Origin: a bacterium
Lineage (GTDB): Bacteria > Babelota > Babeliae > Babelales > RVW-14
Assembly (NCBI GenBank): GCA_030432505.1
Contig: JAUIHA010000049.1
Location: 1 to 6,363, forward strand
Reading direction: 5' to 3'
DNA: 6,363 bases
The notes beneath the pieces are model-generated. The model was given only the letters and a program-made list of their open reading frames with translations. It made no database searches and was not told the DNA's origin. The translations under genes were made by a program, and so were the position numbers. This document shows positions 1 through 5,340 of this stretch, piece by piece. Within the stretch, counting starts at the first letter, position 1. Every line of letters starts with the position of its first letter.

Positions 1-1
1 C

Positions 2-1640
2 GACAATGTCATTGGTTATGTGCATGCGCATGATGTATATCATGTTTCTAAAAATGTTCAGGAAAATGAGGAAAAGCTCAGAGAAATGATTTCTCGTCAA
101 GCACAAAAAATGCTTGGACATCCATTTTCGTGGTATTGCAGAAGTTCGTATAACAAAAAAGATAAAAAGCAATTGACCAGTATGGGGTGTGATGGATTAG
201 TAGATCTTGTATATCGCAGTTGTGGGCTTGATTTACCACGTTTTGCTGCAGATCAATATGCACAAGGAACGCCGATAGATGGTAAAGATGTAAAAGTTGG
301 AGACTTAATTTTTTTTGGCTCAGTACGTGGACAATTTCGAGCACATCACAGCATGATGTATTTGGGAAATGGAAAATTAATTGAGGCAACGTATCAATCA
401 CCAGCACCGCATTTTCCTGCTCGAGTCATTTCATGCTCCAGGCGCTTGCGTAGATCTATGCGAGAGATAAAAAATGGTCAAAACTTTGGACGATTCAAGG
501 TTTATTTTTGTTCGTACTTATCATCAAAAAAAATGATTCAAGCATTACGTACACGAGCTATTAATCCTGATGATGAACAAAATATGCTTCGTGTTCTTTT
601 GAAACAGAAGGGTGCTGATAAGGATTGTGTATTGGGCCATCTTCGTGAATTTGGCCACGCTGACTACAAAACACTTCCCCAAGCGAAAGCAAAAATGGTT
701 ATTACAAAGCCAATTGTAAATCTTCGTTTATTACCATTTGAGGGCGCTGGCCAGTGCGCACCGTTAATGTTTGATGATGATGCTCTACAATACAGCCAGC
801 TTCTTCTTGGAGAGCGCGTGTACTTATTGGGTGAGCGTGATGATTGGATTAAAGTTGAAGCATTTGAGCATACGCCACTTGGTTCCGGAAAATGTCAGGA
901 GCGTTTTATTGGATGGATTAAAAAAGACCAAGCGCAAGAGGTTCAAGCATTTCCGCATTACGATGTGATAGTACAAGAGCACTGGGCACCGCTTTATGTA
1001 CAGCCTGATGAGCACAGCAAGTGTATTTATAAAATTTCTTTGGGAACAAAGCTGTGCGCTCATTATTACAATGATGATTGGTTACAAGTGACACTGCACG
1101 ATGGTGCTCATTATTTTGTAAAACGTGAGCATGTGTATGCACTGACAAAGTGTGTGCAAGAAGATGAGGAAACGCTACGAGAAAATATTGTTACAACAGC
1201 TAAAAAGTTTTTGGGAATTCCATATTGCTGGGGTGGTAGAAGTTCGTATAATCAGGCTGATAAAGAACACCTGACCGGTGTTGATTGTTCAAGTTTGATT
1301 GAACTTGTGTATCGTGCTCATGGTTTGCAAATTCCGCGAATGTCACACTTTCAATATCTTTACAGTACGCTGATTTCGGTCAAACATTTGAAACCTGGCG
1401 ATTTAGTCTTTTTTGCAAAGCTTGAAAACCCTCAACTTGTTGTGCACGTTATGATGTACATTGGTGATGGAATGCTTCTTGAGGCAACAAGCTATAACGA
1501 TTATCCACATAAGTCACAGATTATTTCAGTAAAAGAAAAAATTGGTAAACCGTTATCACAACTTGAGCAGGGGAGTGTAACAGATAAGTATGTTACCTAC
1601 TTTGCTTCATATTTGAGTTCACAGACGAATATTCAGAAGT
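2..1640. repeat. Internal gene duplication, period 1098 bp (366 codons)
   Basis: The two NlpC/P60 halves of the gene align without gaps over most of their length at an offset of 1098 bases. Identical DNA blocks show this: AGAAGTTCGTATAA at 140 and 1238, ATGATGTA at 353 and 1451, TTGAGGCAAC at 381 and 1479. A one-codon indel occurs only near the C-terminal YF.SYLSS motif (residues 162 and 527 of the frame counted from base 20). The linker between catalytic domains contains two SH3b-like domains, so the repeating unit is probably SH3b-SH3b-NlpC/P60, and the first unit begins upstream of the window. Confidence 0.85.
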
Positions 1641-1660
1641 TACGAGATTTAATGCTATAG
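2..1660 (+). CDS. Tandem NlpC/P60 - SH3b peptidoglycan endopeptidase (5'-truncated by window edge)
   Basis: This is probably an exported cysteine peptidase that cuts peptidoglycan stem peptides (gamma-D-Glu-diamino acid bond, YkfC-like by architecture). The frame is open to base 2, and residues before the ATG at 20 match the end of the later SH3b domain, so that ATG is internal and the true start lies upstream. Numbering from the ATG at 20: NlpC/P60 copy 1 spans about 15-175, with Cys57, His110 and Glu122. SH3b-like domains lie at about 225-305 and 312-375. NlpC/P60 copy 2 spans about 381-541, with Cys423 (VDCSSL), His476 and Glu488. All three catalytic positions are offset by exactly 366 residues. 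Copy 2 keeps the canonical YCWGG and DCS motifs; copy 1 has SWYCR and GCD instead. The family is clear from the motifs. The exact bond cut is inference. Any signal peptide and the first SH3b domains lie outside the window. Confidence 0.9.
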   Translation, partial: DNVIGYVHAHDVYHVSKNVQENEEKLREMISRQAQKMLGHPFSWYCRSSYNKKDKKQLTSMGCDGLVDLVYRSCGLDLPRFAADQYAQGTPIDGKDVKVGDLIFFGSVRGQFRAHHSMMYLGNGKLIEATYQSPAPHFPARVISCSRRLRRSMREIKNGQNFGRFKVYFCSYLSSKKMIQALRTRAINPDDEQNMLRVLLKQKGADKDCVLGHLREFGHADYKTLPQAKAKMVITKPIVNLRLLPFEGAGQCAPLMFDDDALQYSQLLLGERVYLLGERDDWIKVEAFEHTPLGSGKCQERFIGWIKKDQAQEVQAFPHYDVIVQEHWAPLYVQPDEHSKCIYKISLGTKLCAHYYNDDWLQVTLHDGAHYFVKREHVYALTKCVQEDEETLRENIVTTAKKFLGIPYCWGGRSSYNQADKEHLTGVDCSSLIELVYRAHGLQIPRMSHFQYLYSTLISVKHLKPGDLVFFAKLENPQLVVHVMMYIGDGMLLEATSYNDYPHKSQIISVKEKIGKPLSQLEQGSVTDKYVTYFASYLSSQTNIQKLRDLML

Positions 1661-1667
1661 GTAGTTT

Positions 1668-2240
1668 ATGAAAAAAACTTTTTTAATCGTACTTATATTT
1701 TTTCTGAGTAATAGTTTTATACAAGCTGCCAGTATACAACTATCGGATATAAAAGATGCTATGAAATGTGACAATGTTGACCAGCTTAACAAGCTCTTTT
1801 CTCTGAGGCTTACTAGGTCAATTCAGCAAAGAATTGTTGGTATTGCAATTGAAAATAAGAGTCATGACTGTATGACTAAAATTATCACATCATGGGTATT
1901 CTATTGGAAGGAAGATGAAATTCAATGTTTCATTTTAAGAATTATGAAAGAATTTCCAACGTTTAATAATAGTGATGCGATTAGAGCAATTCTTAATCTT
2001 CGGGGTATTGTTTGGAATCAAACAGAAATATGTCGTTTTGCCCAACAAGCGGTTACGTGTTCTCTAGATGTGGCTTTCTACAGCATTCTTGCAAAGTATG
2101 ATCTATCATTGCCATTTTTACGTGGGCTTCGGTTGAATATTGGCTTACATTGTGACTGCTGTAAAGAGGCTCGTTACTGCCTGTCGTGTGACAACATAAG
2201 AAGGTTGTTAAGTGAAGAAAATATAAATAGGAAAAGCTAG
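1668..2240 (+). CDS. Small secreted cysteine-rich protein of unknown function
   Basis: I do not recognise a family with confidence. The 190-residue product starts with a clear Sec signal peptide: MKKT, a hydrophobic stretch to about residue 14, and a likely cleavage after Ala20 or Ala21 (IQA-AS). The mature part looks all-helical. Residues about 27-72 (AMKCDNVDQLNKLF, then AIENKSHDCMTKII) have the spacing of a degenerate ankyrin-like helical hairpin, but no clean ankyrin consensus is present. Ten cysteines are present, five of them in a C-terminal cluster C162-x-C-C165-x5-C171-x2-C174, compatible with disulfides or metal binding. The ATG lies 7 bases after the stop of the NlpC/P60 gene with a weak AGGT upstream, so the two are probably cotranscribed. 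A role in the envelope or at a host interface is only a guess. Confidence 0.75.
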   Translation: MKKTFLIVLIFFLSNSFIQAASIQLSDIKDAMKCDNVDQLNKLFSLRLTRSIQQRIVGIAIENKSHDCMTKIITSWVFYWKEDEIQCFILRIMKEFPTFNNSDAIRAILNLRGIVWNQTEICRFAQQAVTCSLDVAFYSILAKYDLSLPFLRGLRLNIGLHCDCCKEARYCLSCDNIRRLLSEENINRKS

Positions 2241-2246
2241 ATTTTA

Positions 2247-3053
2247 TCAATCGTGAGAAACAAGTGTGATTCCAAGGTCACGGGCTTGTTGAATAAATTT
2301 TTCTTTTTCAGCAATAAAGGTATGTGTTGAAAGCCAGGCAATGGTTGAAACCTCACCTTTTTTAATGCCTTCAAGAGATTTAGGACCAAGCGTTGGTAAA
2401 TCAAATTTTCTATTTTGATCGGTTCGTGCTGCTTTACAGATGATGACACCTTTTTGTCCAAGTTCAATACCGCGCTTAATGCAGTTATCCGTTCCTTCAA
2501 TTGCTTCAACAGCTAAAACCATTTTGTCTTTGACAACAACCGTTTGGCCAATGTCACACTGTGAAAGTTTTTGTGCTGTTTGAATACCAAAGGTAATGTC
2601 TTCTTTTATAGAATCATTAAGTGTGCCGGTAAGAACGCCGGGTGGAACAAATAACGAACCCAAAACTTCATCTTGTTTAATCACTTGAATGCCACGATCA
2701 GCAAGTACTTGGAGGATTTTTTCCATAATTGCTGAATCGTTTTTAACCAGTAGCGATGCAAGTAACTTAACTCCGAGCCAATCGAGTTTTACTTTTTTTA
2801 GTAAATTTCGTTTATCAACTTTGCCAATTAAAAGTGCCTTGGTGGCACCATATTCTTCAAGTAGAGAAAGAACTTTTCCTGGTTTGTAAAATGCTTGTGT
2901 AATAACTGGAGCTTCGCCTTGAGTTGCTTCTTCAAGTTGTTTTTGATTATCTTCAGGAAAAAGAGAGACGACAAAAAAATCTTTGCCGTCTTTACGCAGA
3001 TTGTGACATGCTTCAACAGGAAGTGAACCGGTACCTGCAATGATTGCAATCAT
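2247..3053 (-). CDS. lpxI: UDP-2,3-diacylglucosamine pyrophosphatase LpxI
   Basis: LpxI (DUF1009 family) hydrolyses UDP-2,3-diacylglucosamine to lipid X and UMP at the cytoplasmic membrane. It replaces LpxH in many bacteria outside the gamma- and beta-proteobacteria. The 268 residues match the family from end to end: N-terminal IIAGTGSLP (4-12), VEAIEGTDNCIKR (182-194), and the catalytic C-terminal segment TDQNRKFDLPTLGP (211-224), whose conserved aspartates include the family's essential metal/catalytic residue. The closing STIAWLSTHTFIAEKE...LGITLVS pattern is also typical. The ATG overlaps the TGA of the upstream oxidoreductase as ATGA, implying translational coupling. It is the last gene of the minus-strand block. 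lpxB, often next to lpxI, is not there. The gene runs into a convergent gene after only 6 bases. Confidence 0.93.
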   Translation of the reverse strand: MIAIIAGTGSLPVEACHNLRKDGKDFFVVSLFPEDNQKQLEEATQGEAPVITQAFYKPGKVLSLLEEYGATKALLIGKVDKRNLLKKVKLDWLGVKLLASLLVKNDSAIMEKILQVLADRGIQVIKQDEVLGSLFVPPGVLTGTLNDSIKEDITFGIQTAQKLSQCDIGQTVVVKDKMVLAVEAIEGTDNCIKRGIELGQKGVIICKAARTDQNRKFDLPTLGPKSLEGIKKGEVSTIAWLSTHTFIAEKEKFIQQARDLGITLVSHD

Positions 3054-4000
3054 CTGAGTCCAAGTTGCTTTTCAATGTCGAAGGTTATGTTGAGCGCAGT
3101 CAAATCTTGGTCTGGATTACGCAGATTGTCTTTATTGTTAATCGCTTCAATAAAATGTTCAATTTCTAATTTTAATGGATTGTCTTTGTAGACAAATAGA
3201 TGCTCTACCGTACCCGCTTGTTTGTACTTCAATTCATTGTTACCAACTTGAACGCTGGAACTTGCCTGACGGTGAATTTCAATGTCTTGTGTTGCAAAAT
3301 CAAGCGTAATGAACTCATTCTTTTGATGAATTGTCATGGTACGTTTCTTAATTTGGGATGCACGGCTAGAAATAATGTTAGCAATAACACCGTTTTCGAA
3401 AGAAATGCTTGTTGATGCAATATCACAAGAATCGGTATGAACTTTTTTTGCATTGGTGGTTAAGTTCTTAACGGGAGAGTTAACCAAATTTAAAATGATG
3501 TCTAAGTCGTGAATCATTAGATCAAGAACAACACTGTCTTTTTGTACGCGCGGTACAAAAGGACCCATACGATGACTTTCAATAAGGTATGGTTCATCTA
3601 TAATTTTTTTAAGTTCTTGAACAGCTCCGTTAAACCGCTCAACGTGACCAACGTGGAGTGCTACATTGTTTTGATGTGCCAGATTGAAAAGCTCAACGGC
3701 TTCATCAATTGTTTTTGTTAGCGGCTTTTCAATTAAAACGTGCTTACCTTTTTCTATACATGCTTTTGCTGCCTCGTGATGCAAGTTTGTTGGAAGAGCG
3801 ATAATAACACCATCAACTTGATCAATCCAGTCGTTATAATCTTTGGTTTTGATTGTTGTCTTATTGCTGATTTTATTCCAATTGTTTTCATCAAGATCTG
3901 CAATACCAACAAGATCAACAGAATGAAGTTGTGAACAGATGGATGCGTGATAGCCACCCATTTTACCAAGACCAATAACGCCAAGTTTAATCTTACTCAT
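3050..4000 (-). CDS. Gfo/Idh/MocA NAD(P)-dependent oxidoreductase of the lpx cluster (GnnA-like candidate)
   Basis: This is a 316-residue sugar dehydrogenase of the Gfo/Idh/MocA family. It has an N-terminal Rossmann motif GLGKMG (10-15), an acidic cofactor-binding region around IADLD (33-37), the hallmark EKP (91-93), and Asp160 with His164 in DLMIHDLD, the usual catalytic pair. A beta-sheet C-terminal domain follows. The ATG at 4000 is chosen over an upstream in-frame ATG at 4042 because it directly precedes the Rossmann strand, sits 1 base after the lpxA stop, and has AAGGA 5 bases before it. The position between lpxA and lpxI is shared by related dehydrogenases in other lineages. In Acidithiobacillus and Leptospira the relative GnnA oxidises the 3-OH of UDP-GlcNAc so that GnnB can aminate it. 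The substrate here is inferred from context only, and no GnnB is visible. Confidence 0.9.
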   Translation of the reverse strand: MSKIKLGVIGLGKMGGYHASICSQLHSVDLVGIADLDENNWNKISNKTTIKTKDYNDWIDQVDGVIIALPTNLHHEAAKACIEKGKHVLIEKPLTKTIDEAVELFNLAHQNNVALHVGHVERFNGAVQELKKIIDEPYLIESHRMGPFVPRVQKDSVVLDLMIHDLDIILNLVNSPVKNLTTNAKKVHTDSCDIASTSISFENGVIANIISSRASQIKKRTMTIHQKNEFITLDFATQDIEIHRQASSSVQVGNNELKYKQAGTVEHLFVYKDNPLKLEIEHFIEAINNKDNLRNPDQDLTALNITFDIEKQLGLR

Positions 4001-4001
4001 G

Positions 4002-4811
4002 CTATTCCTTACGTGCATCAAAAATAGTTTTTCTAGAAACACCGCGGTCGCTTGAAGAGACGAATGTTAAGAACTCTTGTACATATGAATCATTAACTAA
4101 AGTATCATCTTCTTGTATGCGTTGTTCGAGTATAGCAAAAGGGAGTTTTTCTTGATAGAACAAATGTGTAACTTTTTTTAGTGCGTTAATGTTATTTCCA
4201 GAAAGTCCTGCACGTTTAAGTGCAACAGCATTAAGGCCGGCAAACTTTCCAGGTTGCCCATTAAACAAACAAAATGGTGGAAGATCCTGGCGTGCGCCAC
4301 TAAATGGTGCAACAGCAGTGAATGCACCAACTTTGCAAAATTGATGTGTTGCCGCGTATGCCATTAAAAATGCATTGCGTTGTACATGCGTGTGTCCACC
4401 AAGGCTAACGTTATTAATAAGTGTAACATTGTCTTCAAGTGTTACATCATGTGAAACATGTGCATAGTTCATTAAGTAGCAATTGTTACCAATAACTGTT
4501 TTGCCATCTTTGTATCGAGATGCATGAATAGTAACAAACTCTCTGATCTCACAATTTTTTTTAATATGAATGGTCCCTAAAGACTCCTTAAGCCCGGTGA
4601 CTTGTGCCGGATAACCAATAGCAACATGCGCAAAAATGCGTGTTCCTGATTCGATACGGACATTTCCGGTAATAATACAAAAAGGGCCTACCTTGACGCC
4701 GTCTTCAATAATAACATTTTCGCTAATAAGTGCTGTTGGGTGGATAAAAGTTTCTGGTGAATTAAAAAAAGCTTCCTCGTTTAAGGAAGCTTTTGAATTT
4801 TTTTCAATCAT
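4002..4811 (-). CDS. lpxA: UDP-GlcNAc-type acyltransferase LpxA (short beta-helix variant)
   Basis: LpxA transfers a beta-hydroxyacyl chain from ACP to the 3 position of UDP-GlcNAc (or its 3-amino analogue), the first lipid A step, in the cytoplasm as a trimer. The 269 residues show the left-handed beta-helix and the active-site set: YAHVSHD with catalytic His121 (E. coli His125), His140 in GGHTHV, and HQF (156-158). The family C-terminal helical part LNAVALKRAGL (193-203) is also present. Compared with the E. coli protein as I recall it, there is a 15-residue N-terminal extension. About 18 residues, one helix coil, are missing between GPFC (42-45) and IG (65-66). The NQDLK loop is replaced by AQVTG, and the acyl-ruler glycine (E. 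coli 173) is Pro169. No other in-frame ATG, GTG or TTG exists before the conserved FIHPTA, so the ATG at 4811 stands. It lies 18 bases after tRNA-Gln, with only a weak GAG upstream. Confidence 0.9.
   Translation of the reverse strand: MIEKNSKASLNEEAFFNSPETFIHPTALISENVIIEDGVKVGPFCIITGNVRIESGTRIFAHVAIGYPAQVTGLKESLGTIHIKKNCEIREFVTIHASRYKDGKTVIGNNCYLMNYAHVSHDVTLEDNVTLINNVSLGGHTHVQRNAFLMAYAATHQFCKVGAFTAVAPFSGARQDLPPFCLFNGQPGKFAGLNAVALKRAGLSGNNINALKKVTHLFYQEKLPFAILEQRIQEDDTLVNDSYVQEFLTFVSSSDRGVSRKTIFDARKE
4005..4010 (-). promoter_or_regulatory. Shine-Dalgarno deciding the oxidoreductase start
   Basis: On the minus strand AAGGAA lies 4 bases before the ATG at 4000, inside the last codons of lpxA. 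It favours this start over the in-frame ATG at 4042, which would overlap lpxA by about 40 bases and add 14 residues ahead of the Rossmann fold. Confidence 0.75.
4764..4794 (-). terminator. Intrinsic-terminator-like hairpin inside lpxA codons 6-16
   Basis: The minus strand carries a perfect 10-bp inverted repeat, AAAAGCTTCC and GGAAGCTTTT (arms 4794-4785 and 4776-4767), around an 8-base loop. A run of seven T on the non-template strand (4770-4764) ends it. It sits 36 bases after the CCA end of tRNA-Gln, where a tRNA terminator would be expected, yet it is within the lpxA reading frame. It could end the spoVG/tRNA transcript or act as an attenuator that translating ribosomes would melt. Only four of the ten pairs are G-C, so efficiency is uncertain. 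Confidence 0.6.
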
Positions 4812-4829
4812 GTTTTTCTCGAAGTTTAA

Positions 4830-4904
4830 TGGTTGGGGTGGAAGGGATCGAACCTTCGCATGGCGGTACCAAAAACCGCTGCCTTACCACTTGGCTACAC
4901 CCCA
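4830..4904 (-). tRNA. tRNA-Gln, anticodon UUG, with encoded CCA
   Basis: The full cloverleaf can be drawn on the minus strand: acceptor TGGGGTG paired with CACCCCA, D arm GCC/GGC, anticodon stem GCGGT/ACCGC with loop TTTTGGT (anticodon TTG, plus positions 4870-4872), a CATGC variable loop, and T arm GAAGG-TTCGATC-CCTTC. The mature part is 72 bases (4833-4904), and CCA is encoded at 4832-4830. The U1-A72 pair is typical of bacterial tRNA-Gln. The discriminator is A, whereas the E. coli tRNA has G. It lies 30 bases after the spoVG stop and 18 bases before the lpxA ATG, on the same strand. Confidence 0.97.
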
Positions 4905-4934
4905 TCAAATCTCAAAGAGAAATGAGTAAAGGCC

Positions 4935-5198
4935 TTATTCTTCGTCTCCTGCTATCTTCTTGTACTCTTCAATGATCGTTTGCTCTACCAAAGTCCTTGT
5001 ATCGGAGTTCAGCGGGTGCACGATGTCCTTAAAGGTACCATCCTTTTTTCTACGAGAAGGCATGGATACAAAAAGGCCTTTGTCGCTTTGGATGACTTTC
5101 ATGTCGCGAATGATAAAGCAACCATCGAAAACCATCGTGGCATAAGCCTTAAGTTTACCTTCGTTAGCAGGATAAACCTTTACTTCTGTAATCTCCAT
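4935..5198 (-). CDS. spoVG: SpoVG family nucleic-acid-binding regulator
   Basis: SpoVG is a small site-specific DNA- and RNA-binding protein, first known from Bacillus sporulation and later studied in Staphylococcus, Listeria and Borrelia. It is also common in non-sporulating bacteria. The 87 residues start MEITEVKVYP and contain the family core GLFVSMPSRRKKDG (41-54) and DIVHPLNSDTR (58-68), which carries the basic surface linked to nucleic-acid binding, followed by a C-terminal helix. The length is slightly shorter than the Bacillus protein (about 97). The ATG has GAGGGA five bases upstream. A spoVG next to tRNA-Gln is, as I recall, also seen in some deltaproteobacterial genomes, which would make the pair an old neighbourhood. 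Its targets here are unknown. Confidence 0.95.
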   Translation of the reverse strand: MEITEVKVYPANEGKLKAYATMVFDGCFIIRDMKVIQSDKGLFVSMPSRRKKDGTFKDIVHPLNSDTRTLVEQTIIEEYKKIAGDEE

Positions 5199-5203
5199 TA
5201 TGT

Positions 5204-5209
5204 TCCCTC
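5204..5209 (-). promoter_or_regulatory. spoVG ribosome binding site
   Basis: GAGGGA on the minus strand, 5 bases before the spoVG ATG, is the strongest Shine-Dalgarno in the window and suggests high translation of spoVG. Confidence 0.8.
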
Positions 5210-5301
5210 GGTTAGTGACGAAGATACGAGCTCAAATTGCTTATTGCACCGCACCTTTACGCATTATTAATGTCTTAACTCTTTCTCTCACTTTGAACGT
5301 G

Positions 5302-5335
5302 AGTATAATTTAAATCTACCTGAGGCATTTGTCAA
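5302..5335 (-). promoter_or_regulatory. Candidate sigma70-type promoter for spoVG / tRNA-Gln / lpx genes
   Basis: The 142-base gap between rsmH and spoVG (5199-5340) is the only sizeable intergenic stretch. On the minus strand it holds a perfect -35 TTGACA (5335-5330) followed, after 17 bases, by TAAATT (5312-5307, four of six matches to TATAAT). A better-looking TATACT (5307-5302) lies 22 bases from the -35, which is too far. Transcription would start near 5300, giving spoVG a leader of about 100 bases. A weak 5-bp inverted repeat, CTCAC and GTGAG (5287-5291 and 5299-5303), overlaps the start region. The remaining leader shows no riboswitch or strong fold that I can see. Confidence 0.55.
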
Positions 5336-5340
5336 CAGAA

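Noticed and set aside
20..22. ATG at 20 as the true start of the NlpC/P60 gene
   Set aside because: The frame is open upstream, and residues on both sides of this ATG align to the end of the internal SH3b domain at the 366-codon offset, so it is an internal methionine.
4001..4042. Upstream ATG at 4042 as start of the oxidoreductase
   Set aside because: It overlaps lpxA, adds 14 residues before the Rossmann strand, and the ATG at 4000 has an AAGGA at proper spacing.
4636..4975. Plus-strand frames containing peptides such as GGRDRTFAWR and VEGIEPSHGG across the tRNA
   Set aside because: They are antisense translations of tRNA-Gln and of the lpxA/spoVG ends, a known class of false protein calls.
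5246..5269. Seven-codon frame in the spoVG leader (MRKGAVQ) as a regulatory leader peptide
   Set aside because: It has no Shine-Dalgarno and no attenuator-like hairpin after it; frames this short are expected by chance.
4980..5270. Plus-strand frames over spoVG and its leader
   Set aside because: They are antisense to a gene with a clear family match and show no family signature or ribosome site.
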